Assembly (NCBI GenBank): GCA_016714015.1
Contig: JADJNZ010000001.1
Coordinates: 310,001-374,000, forward strand
DNA length: 64,000 bases
DNA from: Gemmatimonadota bacterium
Lineage (GTDB): Bacteria; Gemmatimonadota; Gemmatimonadetes; Gemmatimonadales; Gemmatimonadaceae
Reading direction: 5' to 3'
In this document: positions 44,048 through 51,839 of the stretch, piece after piece
Position numbering within the stretch: position 1 is the stretch's first letter
Layout of the letters: the number at the start of each line of letters is the position of its first letter
Program-made: the position numbers and the translations under genes
The notes under the pieces: model-generated
Seen by the model: the letters and a program-made list of their open reading frames with translations, nothing else
What the model was told of the DNA's origin: nothing
Databases searched by the model: none

Positions 44048-44258
44048 CGCGCCGAAGCACCCGGATCGGGATGGTGTCGCGTGTGTAAGGGCACGGCAGC
44101 GAACCTTGGAGCTCCCAGATCCGGCGCGTCAGTTCCCAAACCATGGCGAGGCGCTCGTCCGCCGTGGTGGTCGACAGGATGTCATCCGGCGGCTCCTCGC
44201 CGAGGCGGAACTTCCGGACGACCAACCCCTCGCGGGCTCGCTTTGGCGCGTCGCTCAT
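44037..44258 (-). CDS. Small partner protein of the nucleotidyltransferase
   Basis: A 73-residue charged protein with no membrane segment. It contains ADERLAMVWELTRRIWELQG, a helix with regularly spaced hydrophobics and Trp that could bind a partner. It precedes and overlaps the nucleotidyltransferase gene, an antitoxin-like position, but I do not recognise an antitoxin family. A second, broken copy of its start (MSDAPKRA then stop) lies at 44642-44692. Confidence 0.6.
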   Translation of the reverse strand: MSDAPKRAREGLVVRKFRLGEEPPDDILSTTTADERLAMVWELTRRIWELQGSLPCPYTRDTIPIRVLRRDER

Positions 44259-44327
44259 CTGAGGAATTTACACCCAGCGCTCCAGTCCTGCTCGCATCCT
44301 TGGCATAGAATGACATGCAGGACCGCA

Positions 44328-44456
44328 TCACCGCCCGATGAGCGTGTCCGACGGCAGCGCATCGCGCTCCCGCACCTCGTCCTCCCACTGCCCGCACAGG
44401 TGCGAGATCCCGTTGGCGTAGTAGCTGATCAGCTCGCGTCGAGGCAAGGAGATCAC
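44328..44456 (-). pseudogene. Acyltransferase 3'-end fragment (duplicate of 48854-48982)
   Basis: On the minus strand it encodes RRELISYYANGISHLCGQWE and continues to DTLIGR and a stop, matching the last ~43 residues of the acyltransferase at 48854-50308 (RELISYYANGIAHLCGQW... DTLVGR). The two DNA segments are the same length (129 bp), without gaps, and roughly 80-85 percent identical by eye. The rest of the gene is missing here. Confidence 0.88.
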
Positions 44457-44641
44457 GAGGCGCCGCGTTCCTAGCTGAGTTCGCCCCGCATCTGCTACTC
44501 CGTCGCGCGCGGTGCAGCGAGGCATGCGTGAGACTCGCCGATCGCGGCGAGGTCCGACGCGGCCAGGACGGTGGCGCACGTGCGCGCAACGCTTCGCGTA
44601 TTGCAGCACCCAGTCCTCTACTTCAGCGCCCGCCCGAGCCG

Positions 44642-44692
44642 TCATTTGCGGACGGCCATTCGCTCTCAAGCGCGCTTCGGCGCGTCGCTCAT
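44642..44692 (-). pseudogene. Broken second copy of the small partner gene start
   Basis: The minus strand reads MSDAPKRA and then a stop, identical to the first eight residues of the intact 73-residue gene at 44258. The next bases (AVRK in another frame) echo its VVRK. This points to a decayed duplicate. Confidence 0.65.
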
Positions 44693-44793
44693 CGCAAGAA
44701 GTTGCGCTCCGAAGCCCCGTTTCCGCGAACGTCGGTGCTACCGAGCCAACACGCGGCAGGGGACCGCAGGTTTCTTGCGGAGTGCCCACCGGT

Positions 44794-44830
44794 TTCACAG
44801 CGAGCACAGCGAGCACAGCTGCACAGCGAG
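44794..44830. repeat. Half CACAG-type repeat
   Basis: TTTCACAGCGAGCACAGCGAGCACAG: three GCACAGCGA-like units. It resembles one arm of the CACAGAG palindromes with GCG in place of GAG. No facing arm is present. Confidence 0.5.
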
Positions 44831-45021
44831 CCCGCGAGAGCTTGCAAGATCCGAGCGACGGATCTGACTTGCACTGCCGATGACGATGCTGCGACCGAGG
44901 TCCCGATCGGGACCCTGAGTGCCGGCCCTCGTCGGCATCGGTGTCACAATCGCTCACATGGCGCTTGCATCGTGTTGTACTCGGAACAAGGCTTGATTCC
45001 TACACCCAAGGAGCTGAGTGC

Positions 45022-47934
45022 ATGTCAGGGCCGAGTCGAGCGTCGTTCATCAAGAGGGCACTGCTGTCAGTCGGTGCCGTGGCATTCCTAGCGTGCTCGG
45101 ATTCGCCCACCGGCCTGCAGCGCAGAGACCCTTCAGGGAATCTTCTCGAATACGGCTACAGCTCCGGTGGCCTTTTCGCGGACTCGACCGCCTGGTACCG
45201 CCGCGCGTGGGTGTGCTCGGTCGGCTCAAACGGAGTCTTTTCGGTCAGCGTGGATAGTGGTCCACCGACCCTCCACAACGTCACCGATGACCTCTGTGTA
45301 CAGCTGCACTACAACTCGGCGGGCGCGTCTCAGCTGATTACGATCACATGGGTGGACTCGCTCGGCGCGACGCTCGACTCGATCGTGACTGATTCGACCC
45401 ACGGCGGTACGAAGCTTCGGCTTGCGACAATGACAACCGAGACCGAACGAACGATCACAACCACCACGAGCAAGGGTGGAATACTGGCGTTCCATTTCAC
45501 GGCGGCGGCCTTCTCGATGCTACCGCCAGATGGCGTTCCGGACAGCCTCTTTGACGACAGTCGCATCCTGGAATCCGCGGACTCCGTGGGCGTACCGATC
45601 TATGCGGGCTTGGTCACGGTGATGTTCGATCCCAATGCGGCTTCGACCGCACGCGGACTCGCGGTCGCAGCCGTGGGTGGCACGATCGTTGGAGGCCGGA
45701 GAACTCCTGGCTACGAGGGATACGACTCCTACCTTCTCCGAGTCTCCGATGACAGCGCGGGAGCGGGTGTGGCGGTCGCAGTCGCGCTCCTGAATGAAGA
45801 TTCAGCGGTCCTATCTGCAAGTCATGTGCCCGCTAGACCGGCGACGGTCACCTACGCGCGACCGACCGACGGTGCGGGCATGTCCGCAGCTGACTACAAG
45901 TTCGAACCCGATTCATCCTACACTGGATCGACCACGTGGGGACTGAATACCATTGGCGCGCCGCTGGCGTGGGGGTGTGCAACGGGGAACGGGGTGAAGG
46001 TCGCGGTAGTAGACATGGGCCTGGCCTCGAACGCAGAGCTCGCCGGAAGGAACACGATGAGTCCGAACGTCCGCGGGCCACTCTCCGGTCCGAGGAACGC
46101 GCATGGTCAGCGAGTGGCGAGCACTCTCGCCGCGACCGCAGACAACGACACCGGTACCGCAGGGATCGCGTACGAAGCCGAGTTGCAGCTGATCGACGTC
46201 GCCAAGTACCACGCGAACGGCAGCCCGGACTACGATGCGAATGGCGAACTGCAATCGTCTCCTTACGATCAGAAATTTGCCATTTGGGAGGCGATGGTCG
46301 CCGGGGCCCGAGTGGTGAACATCTCACTCGGAAAGGATGTCAATACGACTCCGACGGCTAACACACTCAATGCATGGGCGGTTGAGAGCAATGACATAGC
46401 GATGACGCTCGAGCCGCTGAAGACGAACCCGCAGCTGAAGCTACCGTTGCTCGTGATCTCTGCCGGCAACAACGGGCTCACTGCCCACGGTCAGTGGGGT
46501 GCCTACGCAGGGCTTCGGCACGATACGCTCACGCAATCCATCACCCTGCTCGTTTCTGCAGCCGGAAAGACCAAAGGCACCCGCTGGATCGGCTCTCCTC
46601 AGAGCGCTACGGGTTCAGGAACCATCGACCTGTTCGCTCCCGGCCAGGAGCTGCCGGTCTACGATTCGCTCGGCGGATACATGCCGGATTCCGGAACTGG
46701 CTCGTCGTACGCGACGCCGTTGGTGGCCGGAACCGCAGCACTCGCCCTTGAAGTCGACCCTACACTGACCGCAGCCGAGTTGCGGGATCTGCTGATCGCT
46801 TCCGGCTCCTCGAGCCGGGGCGTTGGCGGCGTGCCCCTCCTTGACGCGTACGAGACCGTGAGGCGAGCGGCGCAGCGCCACGGCGCTTCTCTGTGCGGCA
46901 ATCGCGTCTGGTCCGACACCAGCAACCGCGTCTTTGCGCAACGCACGAGTGGACCTGAGGTCCTCTTCACCGCCGGCGCCACGCTCGGGGACGCGAACGG
47001 GATCAACGTGCTTCGCGGTGGGCGGCGGATCAACCTGCATCAGATCGAGAGCACTTACGAACTCCAAAGCGGCGGGTCCTGGACCCAGGCTGGTTCCTTC
47101 TCTGGAGCCGATACCGGCAACTGGTCAGCCGGATACAAGGGAGCCGCTCTCTCGCAGGATATGGACGACCGGTTTGCCTCTTGGGCCGCTACGTTCTTCG
47201 ACGACTCGGAAGTCTGGTTCAGGATCTGGCGCGTCGGCCTCGGCACAGGATTCATCGATGACTCGATGGTGACGCCGACGTTGTCACTGCCATTGAGCAG
47301 CAGCCAGTCGTTCAGCTGCACACGAGATGTGCTGAGTGACACAGTCCGCATCTGCCAGGGTGGCATCATCGAAGGCACCAGGGAGTTCGTCGGCGTGACC
47401 GCGGACCCCGGCTTTCCGACCACAGAACCGGGACAGGGAAGCGCGCCGTACGCGGTTGATGGACAGGGTCGGTTCGCCATCAGCGCCGTGAATGTCGGCA
47501 GGCTCGAGGTCGAGGTCGACACCACGTGGATCCCGTGCATTGGAGGTGACGGCGCCTCGTTCCCTGTCATCCGGTGCCGCGAGGTGACGAAGAATCAGAC
47601 CAGTAGCGTCCGCAGCAAATTGGTGCGCATCAACTTTTCGACGCATGCGATAGACACGCTCACGGTGTCGAACCTCTCGGCCGGTGACGTGATCATGTCG
47701 GTCTCGCTGAGCACTGATGGCAAGGAGTTGGCCATGCAGGTCGGGCGCGTGACATTCGAGCGCGGGACGTTCGTTGTCACCGCATGCTCGAACGAGCGAT
47801 ACCTCTGGGTAGCCCTGCCCACTGGGAGTGCGACCAGCACGACGCAGGTCTACAACCAGGCGGCGCCCGGCGGAGCGATATGCAGCGGAATGCTCTGGAA
47901 TTCTGCCGGCACCATGGACCGATACATCCCATAG
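45022..47934 (+). CDS. Subtilisin-like serine protease, lipoprotein
   Basis: A 970-residue S8-family protease. AAGGAG upstream and a lipobox (AFLAC, Cys25) fix the start at 45022. Residues about 192-265 (YAGLVTVMFDPNAAS... SASH) look like a prodomain. The catalytic triad is D331 in VAVVDMGL, H361 in NAHGQRVAS and S562 in GSSYATPLVAG, with oxyanion N483 in ISAGNNG. About 350 residues of beta-rich C-terminal domain follow. It is probably tethered outside the cell or in the periplasm. It lies on a segment flanked by direct repeats, next to a lipoprotein with a matching prodomain-like region. Confidence 0.88.
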   Translation: MSGPSRASFIKRALLSVGAVAFLACSDSPTGLQRRDPSGNLLEYGYSSGGLFADSTAWYRRAWVCSVGSNGVFSVSVDSGPPTLHNVTDDLCVQLHYNSAGASQLITITWVDSLGATLDSIVTDSTHGGTKLRLATMTTETERTITTTTSKGGILAFHFTAAAFSMLPPDGVPDSLFDDSRILESADSVGVPIYAGLVTVMFDPNAASTARGLAVAAVGGTIVGGRRTPGYEGYDSYLLRVSDDSAGAGVAVAVALLNEDSAVLSASHVPARPATVTYARPTDGAGMSAADYKFEPDSSYTGSTTWGLNTIGAPLAWGCATGNGVKVAVVDMGLASNAELAGRNTMSPNVRGPLSGPRNAHGQRVASTLAATADNDTGTAGIAYEAELQLIDVAKYHANGSPDYDANGELQSSPYDQKFAIWEAMVAGARVVNISLGKDVNTTPTANTLNAWAVESNDIAMTLEPLKTNPQLKLPLLVISAGNNGLTAHGQWGAYAGLRHDTLTQSITLLVSAAGKTKGTRWIGSPQSATGSGTIDLFAPGQELPVYDSLGGYMPDSGTGSSYATPLVAGTAALALEVDPTLTAAELRDLLIASGSSSRGVGGVPLLDAYETVRRAAQRHGASLCGNRVWSDTSNRVFAQRTSGPEVLFTAGATLGDANGINVLRGGRRINLHQIESTYELQSGGSWTQAGSFSGADTGNWSAGYKGAALSQDMDDRFASWAATFFDDSEVWFRIWRVGLGTGFIDDSMVTPTLSLPLSSSQSFSCTRDVLSDTVRICQGGIIEGTREFVGVTADPGFPTTEPGQGSAPYAVDGQGRFAISAVNVGRLEVEVDTTWIPCIGGDGASFPVIRCREVTKNQTSSVRSKLVRINFSTHAIDTLTVSNLSAGDVIMSVSLSTDGKELAMQVGRVTFERGTFVVTACSNERYLWVALPTGSATSTTQVYNQAAPGGAICSGMLWNSAGTMDRYIP

Positions 47935-48111
47935 CAGGATATCGACGCTACCAGAGCCGGCTCCGAGGCAGGCCGGGCGATAGGAGGTCTGTCGCTCGTA
48001 GTCGGGGATCGTGGAGCGCCCGCCGCGGGGTATTGCCTGGTGTGACTACGCCTCACTCACCAAGACATTGACCGCTGAGCTTCATCGTAACGAATCACGT
48101 GGAGATACCTG
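47935..48111 (+). other. Spacer between the protease and the prodomain lipoprotein
   Basis: A 177-bp gap with no gene. It holds a weak TTGACC without a convincing -10 partner, so I cannot say whether the lipoprotein has its own promoter. No strong hairpin follows the protease stop. Confidence 0.4.
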
Positions 48112-48837
48112 ATGCCCATGAACGTAGAACGACCTCACTCGCTGTCACTCGCGTTGGCACTGCCGGTCGCGCTCGTCGCGCTCGGGTGCGGTCGATTTTC
48201 GAATCCAGCGAACCCGGTGAATGCGATTCCGGTCACGACCCACTCCATCGAAGTACTGATTCCTTGCGCCGAGCGCGTGATCGTGCGCAATCGCGACAAC
48301 GCCGCTCGACGCCTCCAGTTTATCGTCGGAAGGACCCGTGCAGACGGAGAGATCCGAGGACGCGAATCGAATCCGCGACTGCCGTTCTTCTCGCTGATCC
48401 GCGCGCTTCCCGACGGCGGAGCGGCTGGGCGTGTCGTCTACGCCAATGGAGAGTCGCGCTTTGATTCGCGCGGCGTGCCGTCCTGCTTCGCGGCGATCCC
48501 CGATTCGGCCCCGCCGATGCCTCCAGACGACTACTGGTTCTCCAACAGCCAGCGAGAACAGACAGGGGTCGGGTTTTTCCCGGGGCTCGTCGTGATGAGC
48601 TTCAAGGATTCGATCACAACGGCCGCGCACGAATCGCTGCTGCGAGAACTGCGAGGCTCCGTCGTCGCGATGGCACCCGCGAGGTTCCCCGGACAGGACT
48701 ACATCGTCTGGTTCGACGGCGACGACGAGACGGCGGCGATCGCAAAGGCACGCGCTGCGGAACTCTCACGATCAAGCCTCGTGCGCACTGCGAGTCCGAT
48801 GACCTTCGGCGGGATCTGGGGATCGCCGCCGGACTGA
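48112..48837 (+). CDS. Lipoprotein with a subtilase-prodomain-like region
   Basis: A 241-residue lipoprotein. GGAGAT lies six bases before the ATG, and the signal peptide ends VALVALGC (Cys about residue 26). Residues about 153-232 (FFPGLVVMSFKDS... AMAP... YIVWFDGDDETAAIAKARAAEL) align by eye with residues 192-265 of the neighbouring protease: GLV-V-F, a helix with L, G-[IV]-V, G-D-Y-[LI]-V, then a helix rich in Ala. This is the pattern of subtilase prodomain / I9-type inhibitors. It could fold or inhibit the protease. That role is inference. Confidence 0.65.
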   Translation: MPMNVERPHSLSLALALPVALVALGCGRFSNPANPVNAIPVTTHSIEVLIPCAERVIVRNRDNAARRLQFIVGRTRADGEIRGRESNPRLPFFSLIRALPDGGAAGRVVYANGESRFDSRGVPSCFAAIPDSAPPMPPDDYWFSNSQREQTGVGFFPGLVVMSFKDSITTAAHESLLRELRGSVVAMAPARFPGQDYIVWFDGDDETAAIAKARAAELSRSSLVRTASPMTFGGIWGSPPD

Positions 48838-48853
48838 TTCGAGAAGTTGACAG

Positions 48854-50308
48854 TCACCGCCCGACCAGCGTGTCCGCCGGCAACGCATCCCGCTCCCGCA
48901 CCTCGTCCTCCCACTGCCCGCATAGATGCGCGATGCCATTCGCGTAGTAGCTGATCAACTCGCGCCCGCGCGGGAGGATCACATACGCATCGCCCTCCTT
49001 GGTGAGCACGCGCCGCATCCGCAGCATCCGAAAGGCGCGCTCGAACGTCTCTGACGCTTCGCGCGCCGGCTCCACCACCTCGGCGCCCCGCGCGACGAGC
49101 GTGTCGCGCAGCTCCTCGATCCGCGCGAGCAGCCGCGCCTCGGGGATGTACTCGGCGTCGAACGTCTGCAGCGCGGCGCAGGTGAGTGGCACCGCGGTCA
49201 CGGGGATGATCGCGCCGATGCGTGCCATCATCCCGTCGGTGAAGCGCTGCACCGCCTCGAGTCGCTCGGGCCGCGGGCGCTCGAAGAGCGGCACGCCCTC
49301 GTTCGCGACGCTCGCGAGCCAGGGCGCGACCGGCACGGGATCGCCGACCACGACGGCCGCGCGGCCGTACCGCCGCCAACGGCGCGTGGAGAGTCGGCCG
49401 AAGTTCGACACGGTGTAGTTGAGCACTTCGCGGAGCTGCGCCAGCCGTCCGGTGGTCGTGCCGCCGCTCGTCGCGCGCAACTCGCGCAGCAACGTGCGAT
49501 CCTCAAGCACGCGGTCGTAGTTGATCGCGACCGGCACGACATACATGCGTTCGGCGAACCCCGGTTCAGCGGCGGTGCCGAGCATGTAGTCGAGCAGGCC
49601 GATCTTCGCCGGACGCAGATGCCCGTCGCGCGAGAGTCCGCCCTCGGGGAAGAGTCCCTGCGTGACGCCGTTGCGCGTGATGAGCTGCACGTAGCGCTCA
49701 AGCACGGTGTGGTACAGCGGCTCGCGATAGCGGCGTCTGATGAAGTACGACCCGAACGACTTGAACAGGTACTCGAGCGGGAACACGCGCGCCCACTCGC
49801 CCACCGCGTACGAGATGGCGACCTGCCCGGCGAGCGCGTAGCTCGCGAGCACGTAGTCGGCGTTGGAGCGGTGGTTCATGAGATAGATCACGATGCTCTC
49901 GCGGGGGAGCCGCTCGAACGCCGCGGGATCGCGCACCTTCACGGTGGTCTTGTAGAAGAGCTCGAGCGACGCCTTGGACGCGGCGTAGCCGAACTGGTAG
50001 TACATGAGGAGGTTGAAGGCGGGGACGATCTCGTCGATGTACTCGCGCACGCGGGCCCAGGCGCGCGCATCGGAGATGCGGTGCTCGAGCGCGTGGGCGC
50101 GCGCGGCGACGGCGACGGCGGGGTCGGCGAGCAGCGAATCGCGGATGTAGCGCTTGCCGGTGAGCTTGAAGCGGTCGACGCGGGCGCGGAAGCGGAGCAT
50201 CGCGCGCAGGGCGGTCTTCCGGGTCCATCGCGACCAGATGCCGAGGGCGATGGGGACGACGGCGGCGAGCGCCGCGACGACGAGGATCCAGGTGGGGGGG
50301 CGATTCAC
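48854..50308 (-). CDS. Glycerol-3-phosphate acyltransferase-like (PlsB-type) enzyme
   Basis: A 484-residue acyltransferase. It has an N-terminal membrane span, the catalytic HxxxxD motif in NHRSNADYVLASY, the glycerol-phosphate motif FPEGGLSRDG, and a VVPVAINYDR motif typical of the PlsB branch. PlsB itself is about 800 residues, so this is a shorter relative. It would acylate glycerol-3-phosphate or a related acceptor at the inner membrane. The start is uncertain: GTG at 50308 was chosen and TTG at 50344 is possible. Its 3' end is duplicated at 44328-44456. It is divergent from the TonB-C gene. Confidence 0.85.
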   Translation of the reverse strand: MNRPPTWILVVAALAAVVPIALGIWSRWTRKTALRAMLRFRARVDRFKLTGKRYIRDSLLADPAVAVAARAHALEHRISDARAWARVREYIDEIVPAFNLLMYYQFGYAASKASLELFYKTTVKVRDPAAFERLPRESIVIYLMNHRSNADYVLASYALAGQVAISYAVGEWARVFPLEYLFKSFGSYFIRRRYREPLYHTVLERYVQLITRNGVTQGLFPEGGLSRDGHLRPAKIGLLDYMLGTAAEPGFAERMYVVPVAINYDRVLEDRTLLRELRATSGGTTTGRLAQLREVLNYTVSNFGRLSTRRWRRYGRAAVVVGDPVPVAPWLASVANEGVPLFERPRPERLEAVQRFTDGMMARIGAIIPVTAVPLTCAALQTFDAEYIPEARLLARIEELRDTLVARGAEVVEPAREASETFERAFRMLRMRRVLTKEGDAYVILPRGRELISYYANGIAHLCGQWEDEVRERDALPADTLVGR

Positions 50309-50355
50309 CGCGGGAAACGTCCCGGCGCCCGGGGGCGGCGTCAAGGCGCGCGGGG

Positions 50356-50384
50356 GTGACCGCGCGCGCGCCTCTCCTTAGAAT
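50356..50384 (+). promoter_or_regulatory. Predicted leaderless promoter of the TonB-C gene
   Basis: GTGACC (50356-50361), a 17-base spacer and TAGAAT (50379-50384), then CCGGG and the ATG. The transcript would start at or within a base or two of the ATG, so no ribosome-binding site is available. Confidence 0.6.
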
Positions 50385-50389
50385 CCGGG

Positions 50390-51091
50390 ATGTCTCGCGC
50401 CCTGCTGCTCTCCCTGCTCTGCCTCGCATCGAGCGCGGTGGCTCCCACCCTCGCGGCGCAGGCGGCGCGACCGACCTGGTCGGCCCCCGCGCCGCCGCTC
50501 GACGCGATCCTCGACACGGCCGCACTTCGCGCAGCGCTCGCCGCGCTGCCGGCGAACCCCGATGCCCCGCGCGCCATGCGGATGATGACAATCCCGTACG
50601 ACTCGGCGGGGACTCCCCTGCCCCCGCGGCCGACGGTGCCGACGCAGATGCCGGCCGCGATGCGCGACACGCTCGTCGCGCTGCTCACGGCGCTGGTGCG
50701 GCCGACGGCGTCGCGCGGGGCGCCGTGGGACAGCGACATCCTCTTCGAGACCGGCGCCGCGGCGCGGGTGGAGCGTACGACGCGCGTCATCCGGCCGGCG
50801 TCGGTGTCGGACGTGCCGCGGCTCACGCGGCGCCTGCAGACGGTGACGGAGCGCCTGATGCAGGAGGATGAGTCCCTCGTCGGCACCGAGCGCGCCATGC
50901 GGCTGCGGGTCTCGCTCACCTCCGAGGGACTCGTGAGCGACGTGACGGTGACGGTCTCGTCCGGCCGCAAGGAGATCGACGCCGAAGCGGTGAAGCTGGT
51001 GCGGCAGACGCTCTTCGTCCCGCTGCTCGTGGAAGGGGAGCCGACCGCGACCGAGGTGACCCTGCCGCTGCGCTTCATCTTCGGCGAGTGA
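50390..51091 (+). CDS. Exported protein with a TonB-C-type domain
   Basis: A 233-residue protein. The signal peptide ends APTLAAQ (cleavage about residue 24). Residues about 155-231 (MRLRVSLTSEGLVSDVTVTVSSG... FVPLLVEGEP... LPLRFIF) match the TonB C-terminal fold (R-V-x-h-x-h-G-V-x-x-h-x-V... F-x-P). The N-terminal half is proline-rich and low in complexity. There is no transmembrane anchor, so it may not be a true TonB energy coupler. The start codon follows the -10 box by five bases. Confidence 0.75.
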   Translation: MSRALLLSLLCLASSAVAPTLAAQAARPTWSAPAPPLDAILDTAALRAALAALPANPDAPRAMRMMTIPYDSAGTPLPPRPTVPTQMPAAMRDTLVALLTALVRPTASRGAPWDSDILFETGAAARVERTTRVIRPASVSDVPRLTRRLQTVTERLMQEDESLVGTERAMRLRVSLTSEGLVSDVTVTVSSGRKEIDAEAVKLVRQTLFVPLLVEGEPTATEVTLPLRFIFGE

Positions 51092-51103
51092 GGGCGGCGC
51101 CGC

Positions 51104-51132
51104 TCGGCAGGGGCCGCGGCGCGCGGTAGATT
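51104..51132 (+). promoter_or_regulatory. Predicted leaderless promoter of the response regulator
   Basis: TCGGCA (51104-51109), a 17-base spacer and TAGATT (51127-51132), then CGGGG and the ATG at 51138, the same spacing as the neighbouring TonB-C gene. Confidence 0.55.
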
Positions 51133-51137
51133 CGGGG

Positions 51138-51839
51138 ATGCGCATCGCCTTCGTGGAGGATGACGAGCAGCTGCGGACCTCGGTGGCGCGCGGACTGCGC
51201 GAGGCCGGCAGCACGGTCGCGCTCGCGAGCCATGGTGGCGAGGCGCTCGCGCTCATCCGCGAGGGCGGGCATGACGTGGTGGTGCTCGACCTCAAGCTCC
51301 CGGTGCTGAGCGGCCTCGAGGTATGCCGCACGGTGCGCGACGAGGGGAATCGCGTGCCGATCCTCATGCTCACCGCGCTCGACGCGGTGGAGGATCGCAT
51401 CGCCGGGCTCGATGCCGGGGCGGACGACTACCTCACCAAGCCCTTCGACTTCGGCGAACTGCTCGCGCGGCTGCGCGCGCTCACGCGGCGGCATGGCGAG
51501 GCGGCGACCCGTCTCGCGGTGGGCTCGCTCGTGATCGACACGGCGCGGCATCGAGCGACGCTGGGCGAGACGGAGCTCACGTTGACGGCTCGCGAGTTCG
51601 ACTTCCTGTCGCATCTCGCGCGGCATGCGGGGCATGTGGTGAGCCGCGCGGACCTGATGGCGGTGGTGTGGGAGGACGCGCGCGCGCTCTACTCGAACAT
51701 CATCGACGTCTATGCGGGACGCCTGCGCCGGAAGCTGGAGAGCGTGCCGGGCGGGCCCGTGCTGACGACGGTGCGCGGCGCAGGCTTCATCCTCGAGCCC
51801 GCGGACGCGCCCGCCGCCCCCGCGCCTCCCGCCCGATGA
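51138..51839 (+). CDS. OmpR/PhoB-family response regulator
   Basis: A 233-residue regulator. The receiver has the acidic pocket VEDDE (residues 6-10), the phosphate acceptor D51 in VVVLDLKLP, T79 and K101 in LTKPF. A winged-helix domain follows (LTLTAREFDFLSHLARHAG... VVWEDARALYSNIIDVYAGRLRRKLE), typical of OmpR-type DNA binding. It overlaps the histidine kinase gene by four bases. The output genes are unknown. The last 16 residues are an Ala/Pro tail. Confidence 0.95.
   Translation: MRIAFVEDDEQLRTSVARGLREAGSTVALASHGGEALALIREGGHDVVVLDLKLPVLSGLEVCRTVRDEGNRVPILMLTALDAVEDRIAGLDAGADDYLTKPFDFGELLARLRALTRRHGEAATRLAVGSLVIDTARHRATLGETELTLTAREFDFLSHLARHAGHVVSRADLMAVVWEDARALYSNIIDVYAGRLRRKLESVPGGPVLTTVRGAGFILEPADAPAAPAPPAR

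Larger units (their letters stand above)
44259..45021. other. Scar region with gene fragments and repeats
   Basis: About 760 bp without an intact gene. It contains a fragment of the acyltransferase 3' end (44328-44456), a broken copy of the small partner gene start (44642-44692), and a half copy of a CACAG-type repeat (44794-44830). The sequence is of mixed composition and looks like the product of past recombination. Confidence 0.7.

Noticed and set aside
44689..44874. Small Cys-rich frame (SLCSCARCARCET)
   Set aside because: The Cys/Ser/Leu pattern is the translation of a CACAG repeat, a common annotation artefact.
44328..44957. 209-codon minus-strand frame ending in the acyltransferase-like tail
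   Set aside because: Only the last ~43 codons match a real protein. The rest crosses gene fragments and a repeat, so it is a chance fusion and not a gene.
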